DNA of 64,000 nucleotides from assembly GCF_019802255.1 (NCBI RefSeq), contig NZ_JAHYSS010000003.1, forward strand, positions 310,001-374,000, written 5' to 3'. The DNA is from Pedobacter polysacchareus (lineage in GTDB: Bacteria > Bacteroidota > Bacteroidia > Sphingobacteriales > Sphingobacteriaceae). The translations under genes were made by a program, and so were the position numbers. The notes beneath the pieces were generated by a model that did not search any database, was not told the DNA's origin, and saw only the letters and a list, made by a program, of their open reading frames with translations. Within the stretch, counting starts at the first letter, position 1. Each line of letters opens with the position of its first letter. Positions 44,253 to 53,598 of the stretch are shown here, one piece after another.

Positions 44253-45896
44253 ATGTTAAACTCCCTGGACTTAGGCATTAGTATTTTATATATTCTCGGC
44301 ATTCTGGCAGTAGGACTATGGGCTGGAATCAGTCACCGACGTAAAAGTAAAGCCAATGCAGCCGGAGAATATTTCCTGGCCGGTAAAACTTTAAAATGGC
44401 CAGCAATCGGACTTGCCCTGTTTGCCACCAACATCTCCACAGTACACCTGGTGAGTCTGGCACAAAGTGGCTTCGACAGTGGTCTGCTCAATGGAAATTT
44501 TGAATGGATGGCCGCATTTACTTTAATCCTGCTGTCCTTATTCTTTGTCCCTTTTTACATTAAATCCGGAGTAGCCACCCTGCCCGATTTCCTGGAAAAA
44601 AGGTATGACAGATCCAGTCGGGATTGGCTGGCCATAATTTCGGTAGTTTCTGCAATCATTATTCATATTGCATTTTCGATGCTTGCCGGAGGGATTGTGC
44701 TAAAAACACTGTTTGGGCTCAATATGTACGTCAGCATCATCGTGATCTGTGTGATCACGGCTATATACACCATCATTGGCGGACTAAAAGCAGTGGTCGT
44801 CACTGAATCTATTCAGACAGTAGTCTTACTCGGAGGCGCTTTCATTATCAGCTATGCTGCCTTTCAAAAGATGGGTGGCTGGGAACCAATGACAGACGTT
44901 TTAAAAGCCAACAACCAGATGGACAAGCTTTCTATGTTGCGTCCGCACGGCGATAGCAGTGGAATGCCATGGTATACCGTATTATTGGGCTATCCAATTT
45001 TGGGCATCTGGTATTGGTGCGCAGATCAAACTATTGTACAACGCGTGCTAGGTGCTAAAGATGAAAATCACGCCCGTGTAGGCCCTTTATTCTGTGGATT
45101 TATCAAACTGTTGCCCGTGTTTATCTTTGTTCTACCTGGCCTTTTTGCTTATACACTTTCCAAATCCGGACACCTGGACCTCAGTAGCCTGGGTGTAGAT
45201 GCGCAAGGAAATGTGAACTCTAAAGGAATTTATACCCTGATGATTACCCAGCTGCTGCCGTCTGGATTGGTAGGTGTACTGGTGGCCGCTTTATTATCAG
45301 GATTGATGAGTCAGGTTTCAGGCGCATTGAATTCCATATCTACCATGGTCAGTTACGATATGTATCAGCGTTACCGCCCAGCAGCAAGCGATAAACAGTT
45401 GATCCGTGTAGGGAAAATTGCTGCAGGTATTGCATTGGTATTTTCCCTTAGCTTGCTCCCTCTACTCAACCGATACGAAAGTATATTTAGTGGGATAAAC
45501 GATATCATAGCACATATTGCCCCTCCAATTACCTGTGTATTTTTACTCGGTGTTTTCTGGAAAGGTGCTTCAGCTGCGTCAGCAAAGCTGACACTTTGGA
45601 TGGGATCCGGCTTAGGCATGTTGGTTTTTATCCTTAACAAATTACTTCCTGAATCCATGATCGGGCATATTCCTTTTATGATGATGGCCTTCTATCTTTT
45701 CTGCACTTGCGTGGTTATTCAAGTAGTTTTCTCCTACGTATATCCTGTTCAGCATACCGAAGAAAGTTCAAAACTATATTGGAAAACACCTTGGGAGCCA
45801 TTACAAGGGCCAGCCTGGAAGGGCATTGGAAATTACAAAGTGCTCTCCGCCTTGCTCCTCGCAACTACAGCAGTGTTATATTATATATTCAGATAG
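44253..45896 (+). CDS. Sodium:solute symporter, probable fucose transporter
   Basis: 547 aa SSS-family (SGLT-type) carrier with about 14 membrane helices. Family marks include FATNISTVHLVSLAQSG near 50-66, the core region GLKAVVVTESIQTVVLLGG near 177-195, GYPILGIWYWCADQ near 248-261, and LLSGLMSQVSGALNSISTM near 348-366. It imports a sugar with sodium. Position between fuconate dehydratase (4 bases upstream) and the mutarotase (4 bases downstream) indicates L-fucose or a close 6-deoxy sugar. Confidence 0.9.
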   Translation: MLNSLDLGISILYILGILAVGLWAGISHRRKSKANAAGEYFLAGKTLKWPAIGLALFATNISTVHLVSLAQSGFDSGLLNGNFEWMAAFTLILLSLFFVPFYIKSGVATLPDFLEKRYDRSSRDWLAIISVVSAIIIHIAFSMLAGGIVLKTLFGLNMYVSIIVICVITAIYTIIGGLKAVVVTESIQTVVLLGGAFIISYAAFQKMGGWEPMTDVLKANNQMDKLSMLRPHGDSSGMPWYTVLLGYPILGIWYWCADQTIVQRVLGAKDENHARVGPLFCGFIKLLPVFIFVLPGLFAYTLSKSGHLDLSSLGVDAQGNVNSKGIYTLMITQLLPSGLVGVLVAALLSGLMSQVSGALNSISTMVSYDMYQRYRPAASDKQLIRVGKIAAGIALVFSLSLLPLLNRYESIFSGINDIIAHIAPPITCVFLLGVFWKGASAASAKLTLWMGSGLGMLVFILNKLLPESMIGHIPFMMMAFYLFCTCVVIQVVFSYVYPVQHTEESSKLYWKTPWEPLQGPAWKGIGNYKVLSALLLATTAVLYYIFR

Positions 45897-45900
45897 AAAA

Positions 45901-46317
45901 ATGAAACTAAAGATCATCACCATATTATTGGCAGGAATATTCCTGACTTTATCAGCCTGCCAAAAGGAAACTAAGCCGGTAAAGCGCTTTGCCTCGATCA
46001 CCGGCTTAAAGGCAGATAAATTAGCCACTTATAAAGCCTTACATGCAAAAGCATGGCCCTCAGTTTTAAACAAAATCAAAGCGTGTCACATTGATAATTA
46101 CTCCATCTACCTAAAGAAAATAAACAACGAATACTACCTGTTCAGTTATTTCGAATATTCAGGTGATAATTTTGATGGAGATATGAAAAAGATGGCGGCA
46201 GATCCGGATACCCAACGTTGGTGGAAAGAAACCGACCCTTGTCAGCAGCCCCTCCCGGAAGCAGCCGCAAAAAACGAAATATGGACCAATATGGAAGAAG
46301 TATTCCACACAAATTAA
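45901..46317 (+). CDS. Lipoprotein L-rhamnose/fucose-type mutarotase (DUF718)
   Basis: 138 aa from the ATG at 45901; the frame opens earlier inside the symporter gene, but that start is not used. A lipoprotein signal ends LSAC (Cys about 20). The rest is a dimeric ferredoxin-like mutarotase of the RhaM type: YKALHAKAWPSVL has the catalytic His, then IDNYSIYL, YYLFSYFEY, and DPTQRWW-like DTQRWWKETDPCQQPLP. Such enzymes speed anomer exchange. RhaM itself is cytosolic, so the lipobox is notable and places this one in the periplasm, where the fucosidase acts. Confidence 0.85.
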   Translation: MKLKIITILLAGIFLTLSACQKETKPVKRFASITGLKADKLATYKALHAKAWPSVLNKIKACHIDNYSIYLKKINNEYYLFSYFEYSGDNFDGDMKKMAADPDTQRWWKETDPCQQPLPEAAAKNEIWTNMEEVFHTN

Positions 46318-46331
46318 GGACTGAAAAAGAT

Positions 46332-47102
46332 ATGGAATTATTATCTGGAAAAGTTATTTTCCTCACAGGAGGTTCAATGGGTATTGGCCTGGAATGCGCA
46401 AAGAGTTATGCCAAAGAAGGAGCAATTGTAGTAATTGCTGCTTTCCCAGCTGGGCCAATAACCGCAGCGATTGAGCTGTTGGGTTCAAAACATTTAGGGA
46501 TTAGCTGCGATGTATCTGATGCTGCGCAAGTAGCAAATGCCATACAGAAAACCCTGGATAAATATGGCAAAATAGACGCGATACACAACAATGCAGGTAT
46601 TGCCTCCCCTTCTAAGCCTTTACATGAAACTAGTGATGAAGAATGGAATCAGCTGATGAATGTAAACCTGAAAAGCGTTTTACTGACCACAAGATATGGG
46701 TTTAAAGCATTGCAGAAAAGCAAAGGTTGTATCTTAAATACGAGTAGTTTGGTTGGAGACATCGGACAGGAAAACCATGCAGCTTACACCGCTACAAAAG
46801 GAGGCATGAATGCCTTAACCAAGTCTATGGCTCTGGATTATGCGAAGGATAAAATCCGCGTAAATGCAGTAATGCCTGCCGGAGTATGGACACCTATGCT
46901 GAGGGAATGGAGCAAGGAGCAACCGAATGCGAGTTCAATTGAAAAGTACCTGGACGACATCCATCCATTGGGTTATTGTCCGGATGGCGATGCAATTGCA
47001 GATGCCTGTGTATTTCTTCTTTCTGATAAAGCGAGGTTTATCACGGGAACAACTTTAGCGGTTAGTGGCGGTGCAGAACTGGGTTATAGAAGGTCTGAAT
47101 GA
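46332..47102 (+). CDS. Short-chain dehydrogenase of the fucose operon
   Basis: 256 aa from the ATG at 46332, 15 bases after the mutarotase. The Rossmann motif is TGGSMGIG (12-19), with NNAG at 87-90 and the catalytic Ser in NTSSLVG (138/139), Tyr152 and Lys156 (YTATK). A classical SDR with C-terminal ITGTTLAVSGG. In the oxidative fucose route it could be the L-fucose dehydrogenase or the 2-keto-3-deoxy-fuconate dehydrogenase; sequence alone does not decide. The lactonase and the final hydrolase are not in this operon. Confidence 0.88.
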   Translation: MELLSGKVIFLTGGSMGIGLECAKSYAKEGAIVVIAAFPAGPITAAIELLGSKHLGISCDVSDAAQVANAIQKTLDKYGKIDAIHNNAGIASPSKPLHETSDEEWNQLMNVNLKSVLLTTRYGFKALQKSKGCILNTSSLVGDIGQENHAAYTATKGGMNALTKSMALDYAKDKIRVNAVMPAGVWTPMLREWSKEQPNASSIEKYLDDIHPLGYCPDGDAIADACVFLLSDKARFITGTTLAVSGGAELGYRRSE

Positions 47103-47135
47103 GCATCTGAAGAACAACAGGAAGAAAACTATTGG

Positions 47136-47822
47136 TCAGTTAATACCTAACTTTTTAGCCATAAAAATTAGCAAGAACTGCCTGTATGGTTGCCTTTTAT
47201 CTTTGAAAATAATATCGAATTGAGCCTTCCAATACTGGCGTTGCTGTGATCCTTTTAATTGTCTTGATGCACGAACATAACAAGCCAATACATAATTTGC
47301 CCGGATTTGCTTTAACAGACTGTGGTTCAAATTAAGGGTATCTATAAAGGCTTCAACTTGTCCTTTATGGTTACTTGACAACCTAGGTTTCGCCAAAATA
47401 CTTCCATCGACGTCCACATCAAAATAAGCATGATTTATGGTCTCCGTCACCTCACAATTAGATAAAAAGATTAAAGGGGTGATCACCATATTTCCCTTTA
47501 CTTTATCACAATGATCACGTTTATCAATGGGATCTATCAAAGGTATTTTACAAACTGCTACCAAATTGGTATAATTGGTAGATCCCTCCACGTTAAATTC
47601 TTTTGGCAATACATGTTCTATCGACGCGGTTTCCATATCAATCCTCTTCTGACAATAAGCGCAAAGTCCATCCTGCGCATCTATTAAGTGCTGTTTTGCA
47701 AATTTCAATTGTGTTAAGGCATCCTGATCTAGCCTATAATTATATGACCTTACATTCGTCGCTGTAGTAAACCATGCGTCCCAATCACTCGGAGGGGTAT
47801 TATGCTTTTTTATATATTGCAT
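47136..47822 (-). CDS. HNH endonuclease of the retron/Septu type (PtuB-like)
   Basis: 228 aa. Zinc cysteines CAYC (C54, C57) and a later HCD (H104, C105) frame an HNH/McrA-type beta-beta-alpha nuclease: IEHVLPK has the catalytic His70, N86 follows in NYTNLVAVC, and HCDKVKGN closes the site. Domain order matches the putative HNH nucleases that accompany ATPases in Septu and in some retron systems. It starts 13 bases after the ATPase stop, so the two are one operon. It should cut DNA, or tRNA in some relatives, when the ATPase partner signals infection. No reverse transcriptase is present. Confidence 0.85.
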   Translation of the reverse strand: MQYIKKHNTPPSDWDAWFTTATNVRSYNYRLDQDALTQLKFAKQHLIDAQDGLCAYCQKRIDMETASIEHVLPKEFNVEGSTNYTNLVAVCKIPLIDPIDKRDHCDKVKGNMVITPLIFLSNCEVTETINHAYFDVDVDGSILAKPRLSSNHKGQVEAFIDTLNLNHSLLKQIRANYVLACYVRASRQLKGSQQRQYWKAQFDIIFKDKRQPYRQFLLIFMAKKLGIN

Positions 47823-47835
47823 TTCAATTTTACAA

Positions 47836-49113
47836 TTACATGTTTTCCATTGCCATCAATGCTCTGGCCGTATTGATGTCTATATCCTCATATCCCAATT
47901 GCTTAAGCAACTCATTAAATAAGTCGCGGTAAGCTTCCCTGTCTCCCTTATCTATCAAGCTAAATAGTTTATTTAGTTTTAACTGCGTAGGGATATGACG
48001 ATCTGATCCTCCAAGAATAGTACACAGCACATTACCAATTTGCTTCCCAAAAAATCCTTCACTATAGCGTTCAATACGATGATCAGCTATCAAAAACAAA
48101 GCACCATGTTCTAGATTTCCTACGACAGAAGGACTGTGTGTCGTAATAAAAAACTGTACATGAGGGAATAATCTACTCACCACATCCACTGCTTTTACTT
48201 GCCATCTAGGGTGAAAATGGAGATCAATTTCATCAATGGTCACTACTCCGGTTACCTGTGCAGAAAGTTCTTTCAAATTCATCCATGGATTCAATTGAGA
48301 AGCGCGCCAAACCAGATCTATAACCAGATAAAGTAAGTTTTTAAAACCATCAGAATAATAACTCAAAGGAAGGTCATGGTCTTCATCATACTTCAAAAAT
48401 ATTTCACCAAAGTCTGGATCATGGTAAATATGAAGCTCCAGATCTTCTGGTTCATCCAACACAAACATTAATGTATTTTCAACTGCTTTCTCTACATTTT
48501 CGAGCACAAAATCAGTAGCCTCAATTCCAATTGCGACTTTAGAATCCCGCTTCGTAATCGCATTTTTCAACCATTCTTCCAAAACATCATTAATACCGAT
48601 CTCCTCCAATGAAAGTAAATACCCTATAGACCGTCCAACATCTGGACCGTACTTCTGTTTTTCAGGATGATTGAAATTCTTGAATACACGCTGGCTGGAG
48701 TAGTAGGCAATTAAAGGGGCTATTGTGCTATCATTAGGATCAAGAAAGTACTTGTCAAAATATGCCTGTCCCATCTCAGCAATCGCACTTAACCCCTTGC
48801 GATCGTTTCTATTACCGGAAGCATGAAAACTGCGTATCCAGTCCTCAGCTTTCACATCCTTTGATGTTGCAGTTACAGATGCTTCCTCTTGTCTCCAGTG
48901 CTGAGAAATTCTAACTTCATCAAGCCTGATTACTCTGCTCAAGCCAGCATCCTGAGAGGAAAAAAAGTCACCGATTGCTATGTTTATTGCTTCAAGTATA
49001 CTCGTCTTTCCGCTCCCATTACTGCCTACAAAAACATTGACTCCGGGCTCGAGATCAAGACTGACTAGTTCAAAAGTCTTGAAGTTCTTTATTATTAATC
49101 GATCAATCTTCAT
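47836..49113 (-). CDS. AAA/ABC-type ATPase of a Septu-like defence pair (PtuA-like)
   Basis: 425 aa, SMC/RecF-like ATPase without a long coiled coil. Walker A is GSNGSGKTS (30-38). A signature-like SYYSDGFKNLL lies near 251-261. Walker B is VVTIDEIDLHFHP (D294, E295), and the switch His is in TTHSP (H326). The HPRWQ segment after Walker B is typical of the overlooked-ATPase group found in PtuA and retron effectors. No Toprim domain is seen, so it is not an OLD nuclease. It pairs with the HNH gene 13 bases downstream. A defence role against phage is inferred from family and pairing. Confidence 0.85.
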   Translation of the reverse strand: MKIDRLIIKNFKTFELVSLDLEPGVNVFVGSNGSGKTSILEAINIAIGDFFSSQDAGLSRVIRLDEVRISQHWRQEEASVTATSKDVKAEDWIRSFHASGNRNDRKGLSAIAEMGQAYFDKYFLDPNDSTIAPLIAYYSSQRVFKNFNHPEKQKYGPDVGRSIGYLLSLEEIGINDVLEEWLKNAITKRDSKVAIGIEATDFVLENVEKAVENTLMFVLDEPEDLELHIYHDPDFGEIFLKYDEDHDLPLSYYSDGFKNLLYLVIDLVWRASQLNPWMNLKELSAQVTGVVTIDEIDLHFHPRWQVKAVDVVSRLFPHVQFFITTHSPSVVGNLEHGALFLIADHRIERYSEGFFGKQIGNVLCTILGGSDRHIPTQLKLNKLFSLIDKGDREAYRDLFNELLKQLGYEDIDINTARALMAMENM

Positions 49114-49377
49114 AAATAAAGTCGCTATAATTAATGAGTTACAAATTGGTCAGGCAAACAAAAGGAGCCCAATGTTATTCCTCCTGCATCAAAAGCCCCA
49201 GGAATAATAACCTCCTAATATTAACCAAAGGACTAATATTATTAATTAAATCAACAATAACAAATCTATAAAATTAATTATCAATAAAAAGCCTAATTAT
49301 GTAACCCTCCTGAATTAACTTAAAAGCTAGATCGATAGTAAAGGCGGTCAATTGCTTCAACTGCGCTCAAGAAACCG

Positions 49378-50046
49378 CTATCTTCCTAGAAAATAGATTC
49401 TAATTGAGCTTGTAATGCTCATCAAAGAATAGAAGCATATTTTCCACCACTCCTTTTTTTCTTGTTTTTGGGAAATACTTAGAACTGTTGGAATCAGCGA
49501 CTGTAACTCATCATGTCTAAAACTTCCGCCTTTGACAACCCTTGTTTCAAGATCAACAGCAAATTCCAGCCATTCTCCGTCCTCATATTCAGGAACAAAA
49601 CTAAGTCCAGTTAATAAATTTCCCTCAAGATTCAAATCAACCAATCCATCATAAGAAATTCTTTCAGTAGACCAATGTTCTCCACTTGTTTCAAAAACAG
49701 TTATATAAGTGGATTCATTAAGAATGAGTTTTCCATCCAAGCCTTTGATCACCATTTGGCAGTCTGCACCAAATATTGAAATTGGTTCATGATCATCTGG
49801 ATTCATTAAATAACAAATTCCTCCTGCAATGACTAAAACATAAAGTTCTGGTCCAAAATCGTAAACTGCATTAAGTTTAGACCATCCAGGTTCAAAATTA
49901 CCCACCCAATTAGTGTGGATTGAAGTATAAAAGCGAACAACAAATCCCTCGGAATAATAACGCTTACTGTACTCACTAACAGGAATGTACATCGGACCAT
50001 AACTTGGCAACGAATCTAGAATTTCATACCGACTAGTATCAGACAT
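49378..50046 (-). CDS. Hypothetical protein (222 aa)
   Basis: A 222-aa protein without signal peptide. It is rich in aromatic and acidic residues, with alternating beta strands (YVLVIAGGICYLMNPDD, YITVFETSGEHWS, LEGNLLTGLSFVPEYEDGEW) and a C-terminal segment with basic and aromatic residues (KKEWWKICFYSL). It has the feel of small beta-rich proteins encoded in accessory regions, including some immunity proteins, but I cannot name a family. It lies about 260 bases upstream of the PtuA-like gene, on the same strand, with its own spacer. Confidence 0.6.
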   Translation of the reverse strand: MSDTSRYEILDSLPSYGPMYIPVSEYSKRYYSEGFVVRFYTSIHTNWVGNFEPGWSKLNAVYDFGPELYVLVIAGGICYLMNPDDHEPISIFGADCQMVIKGLDGKLILNESTYITVFETSGEHWSTERISYDGLVDLNLEGNLLTGLSFVPEYEDGEWLEFAVDLETRVVKGGSFRHDELQSLIPTVLSISQKQEKKEWWKICFYSLMSITSSIRIYFLGR

Positions 50047-50175
50047 GCTTATTTAGGCTATTATTGAAATTGATTAAGGTCTAAATATAGTTCATTTTTG
50101 AACCTTAAAACCTCCTTTTCATGTGACTTTACATAGTGGAATAAAATACCTGCCGATTTTGGCATCAAGATATCT

Positions 50176-50887
50176 TTACATATTCACATCCTGCATTGCA
50201 GGCATATTTATCTCTTTTACACAGGAAGCATTGGAAGTCGACAGGATAAATTTAACCGCATGAATTACATCTTGAACAAGTATACCATAGCTTTCAACCT
50301 GTTCTGATTTAAGGAGATCATCCTTAACCGACATGTCTTCCAGAAAACCAAGATTCAGCACACTAACCCCTATATGATGCTCCCTAAGGCCTTAAGGCAT
50401 GTACAATGCCTCTTACGGCAAACTTTGTGGCTGAGAAAGCGACTTCCTTCCCATTGGGATGATCAAGTCCCCAGGTAGAACCAATGATGATCACCTTTCC
50501 GTTTTCTGACAGCTTCAGATTTTCAATGAAGGATTGCAGCGCGAGGAGACAAGAACTCACATTGGTATTGACCATCGTTAGCATTTCCTCTGGTTTGGAT
50601 TCCTGAAAGTTATAATCGTCGGAAAAAGCATTTTGCTCCCAGATCCCAACATTATAGATAAGGTAATCAATCTTTCGCTCCCCTATTTTTGATTTTATTT
50701 CATTGAGGGCCTCCATTGGTTTCGACAAATCTGCAGGAACCCAGGTTAGATTTACCTGATCTTCCAGGTAAGTAGGCTTAGTTCTGGAAATGCCATATAT
50801 CTGGTCATTAGCTGATGGAAGCAACTGCGTAAATGCTTTGCCCAATCCTTTACTAATCCCATAAATTAAATACGTTTTACTACTCAT
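50176..50887 (-). pseudogene. SDR gene broken by a 7-bp insertion
   Basis: Two frames make one short-chain dehydrogenase. The first runs from the ATG at 50887 (GISKGLGKAF cofactor loop, NVGIW, IIGSTWG) to a stop just after HALRP near 50387. The second runs to 50176 (LREHHIGVSVLNLGFLED and on). Removing seven bases, TAAGGCC at 50385-50391, restores HALREHHIGVSV and a single 234-codon frame, the normal length of this SDR group. The extra bases create the palindrome TAAGGCCTTA. The catalytic YxxxK motif is also altered: FSATK, Phe for Tyr. The gene is thus broken at two levels unless the sequence is in error. Confidence 0.8.
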
Positions 50888-51029
50888 ATTCCGCTCTCTT
50901 TCTCCGTTAACAAGCTCCACACTTGCCCGGCTAAGTTAGCAGAACTAAGGATATTAATTAAGTACAAGAGAGGAAAAAACGCCCTTATCGTGTCCTGTTC
51001 AGGTAAAAAGAAAGTTAGTGATACCGCTT

Positions 51030-53156
51030 TTAGATGAAATACATCTTCAATTCTAAAGACAAAGCCAGCAAGAGGTTTAACCGATGTTGAAGCGTACCTT
51101 CCGCATCGTTATATTCTTCGACGTTCTCTTTATGCACCACATCTTTAATGTTTTGCAGGTTCAATTTATCACTATGTTCAACGCAATATTGCATATTGGA
51201 TAATGCCTCTGAAACCAATAATATTCCCGACTCGCCCATTGTATTTCGCTTTGCCGACAATGATAAAGAAGCCACGATAGAATTGATCCTGTAGCTTAGG
51301 ATCTGAATGGCAAAAACTCCTTTCATATCCACTTCTTTACTTTTCGGCTCTAGGTGCAGATATTGCAGTGTTTCAGAAAATTTGGCCAGCTGGATGTAGC
51401 TGTTTTTTCTGGCCAGTTTTGATGCCGTTACACTCTCGGCAGTGCCCAACAGCTCTTCCCTTACTTTATTCAGGTAATTGCTATTCGCTTCCAGGATATT
51501 TGAAATCAGTGATTTTAGGTTTTTAATCTCCCAGACAGGAAAAAGAAAAGCAGCAAGAAAAGCAATTACACAGCCGACAATCGTATATAAAATCCGTTCC
51601 ATAATGATGTGGTCAGAATGACCGTCATAAACGCTGAGCGACAGGATGACCATAGCGGTTACAAATATCACGCTTACCGAATATTTGATTCGGTTGAAAG
51701 TAAAAAAACCAAGCAACATAAATGCCGATAAAACCAGCAACACTGCCGTTTGATGAATGGTTAATAATACAATAATCCCTAGTACCGCACCAATAAACGT
51801 TCCTGATAAACGCTCCACATTCCTCTTCCAGGTAAGTCCAAATCTAGGTTTTGCAACGATCACAATCGTGAGCAATAACCAATAGCTGTATTTGCCTAAT
51901 GGAAATGCTAGTGTGAATGCATAAGCAATACCGCACATCAGCGCCAGCCTCAAAGAAAACCTGAAGACAGGAGAATGAAAAGAAAAATACTGCTTTAACG
52001 ATGTCAGGCTAAACAGCTGAGGAGATAAAAACTCTTCATAGGCGATATCCTCAGCATCCAGATTTGCAGGGATTGCAGACATTGGTCTGCTGTTTTTAAT
52101 CACCTGAATATCCAGCACAATTCCTTCCAGGTTTTTTAATACTTTCAATATGATCTGGGCATTGGCTTCATCTGTTGAAACTGCTAGCTTGCTCAGTTCC
52201 GTTTTACACTGCTCATACTTCAGCAATCTCGAATCCGAATGCGCCTTTTTAGGTCTTAGAAAAACATGGCTAAGTACCTGTAACTCTTCTGCCAGAATTT
52301 CAATTAATTCAATAATCAGATCCAATGCACCGGTTTGATCCAGCTTTTTTCTGACATAAGTATAGTCGTAATGAATGGCGGTTACTTGCTCGTATAAATC
52401 AATTACGCTGACAGCCGTACGCAGTAATTGCTGCCCACGTTCATTTGCAGGCTTCATCGCGGCTTTATCGCTTAATAGCAGGTTTCTTACCAGTTCCTGC
52501 TTTTCGCTCACCTTAATGTGCAAAGCAATTGTTTCACTGTAACAATCCTCCAGATTTACTTCGGGATCATAATAACGGGCTTTGGATTTTAGAAATACAG
52601 AGGTCGTAGTAATGCATTCAAATATGGCCTGATGTAAAGATCGGTATGGCCAGATCACAATCTGAATCAAACTGATCAGGTAATACCAATATCCACCAAG
52701 CAGAATATACCAGCTAAATAACAATGGATTTACGGGGTGTAAACCAAGGGTGAATATCCCCAGGATAATGGCCATGGTTCCGGTTAAGGCCAGCCTGCTG
52801 CCAAACATTGCCAGCATGGAAAAGATAAAAGTCAGCAGGAAAATACTAGCAGTGGTCAGCCACGGATTCCCTAAGGATGAAGCAATAATTAAAGCACTAA
52901 AAAAGAAAGACAAGATACTCGCAATGGCACTTTTAAATTTATTTGCGCGGTTTCCTGGGGCATCAGTTAAACTGATGAGTAATGCCCCAACTCCCATCCC
53001 AATGGCCATATTGGGCTGATGATAATAAAATAACAGTACAAAAGGTAAAACTATGGTGATGGTATTTCGTAAGGCATCCGTAAAATATTCACCATATACT
53101 AAACTGATCAACCTGGCTTTTATGTTATCCCATTTCAGCAGATCCTTACTAAACAT
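51030..53156 (-). CDS. FUSC-family membrane transporter (YccS/YhfK-like)
   Basis: 708 aa. Two blocks of about six membrane helices (about 25-175 and 395-530), each followed by a long cytoplasmic helical region (180-370 and 535-705). That is the duplicated layout of YccS/YhfK and of aromatic-acid exporters. The repeat signature PKFGLTWKR-like is PRFGLTWKRNVERLSGTFIG near 437-456. Members are thought to export aromatic or other organic acids. The gene is monocistronic. The substrate is unknown. Confidence 0.88.
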   Translation of the reverse strand: MFSKDLLKWDNIKARLISLVYGEYFTDALRNTITIVLPFVLLFYYHQPNMAIGMGVGALLISLTDAPGNRANKFKSAIASILSFFFSALIIASSLGNPWLTTASIFLLTFIFSMLAMFGSRLALTGTMAIILGIFTLGLHPVNPLLFSWYILLGGYWYYLISLIQIVIWPYRSLHQAIFECITTTSVFLKSKARYYDPEVNLEDCYSETIALHIKVSEKQELVRNLLLSDKAAMKPANERGQQLLRTAVSVIDLYEQVTAIHYDYTYVRKKLDQTGALDLIIELIEILAEELQVLSHVFLRPKKAHSDSRLLKYEQCKTELSKLAVSTDEANAQIILKVLKNLEGIVLDIQVIKNSRPMSAIPANLDAEDIAYEEFLSPQLFSLTSLKQYFSFHSPVFRFSLRLALMCGIAYAFTLAFPLGKYSYWLLLTIVIVAKPRFGLTWKRNVERLSGTFIGAVLGIIVLLTIHQTAVLLVLSAFMLLGFFTFNRIKYSVSVIFVTAMVILSLSVYDGHSDHIIMERILYTIVGCVIAFLAAFLFPVWEIKNLKSLISNILEANSNYLNKVREELLGTAESVTASKLARKNSYIQLAKFSETLQYLHLEPKSKEVDMKGVFAIQILSYRINSIVASLSLSAKRNTMGESGILLVSEALSNMQYCVEHSDKLNLQNIKDVVHKENVEEYNDAEGTLQHRLNLLLALSLELKMYFI

Positions 53157-53235
53157 AATGCGTTATGAATTTATTATTTCGCCGCAAAATTATTGTAAAT
53201 AAAACTAATGTGGTTGGAATTGACTCAATTTATTC

Positions 53236-53548
53236 TTGCTACAGCAATCTGCTGGCCTTAAAACTTATCTCAAACCGCCTGAGAATATAAAAAATCCTTT
53301 AACTGAGGGCACTCCTATTTCAGTTGTGGTAATTCTGAAACGCTTATGCACGATTTGGGCTGGAGATCAGTACCGTTTATCGGATCCAAGAACCTCAAAT
53401 GTAGCTTCCATGCTTTATGTAATTGAGGATAAAACAACTGGTGTTTTTTTAATTATCTTGTCAACAATAGATATGGTGCAAACAGTAGCTCCCCTATTTT
53501 ATTGAAAGGATATATCCAGGCACCAATTCTACTATAAAAGCAGATTAG
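53236..53548 (+). pseudogene. Decayed C-terminal remnant of a GH36 alpha-galactosidase
   Basis: Frame 1 (53236 to about 53450) gives KRLCTIWAGDQYRLSDPRT and then VASMLYVIEDKT, close to the C-terminal region of Bacteroidota GH36 enzymes (W-x-GDQYRL-x-x-P, then MYVxxDK). At a T7 run (53444-53450) the frame shifts to FNYLVNNRYGANSSPILLKG. A further shift gives YPGTNSTIKAD and then a stop at 53546-53548. The linker between the last two pieces is missing. It is a decayed gene tail rather than an ORF. It lies directly before the sialate O-acetylesterase gene. The family match is by eye. Confidence 0.6.
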
Positions 53549-53598
53549 AACCAGTGTCATTTTGAAAATTGAACAAGCAAAATAAACTAAATCATTCC

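Noticed and set aside
47136..49377. Retron
   Set aside because: The ATPase-HNH pair is shared with retrons, but there is no reverse transcriptase gene and no visible msr/msd structure in the upstream spacer.
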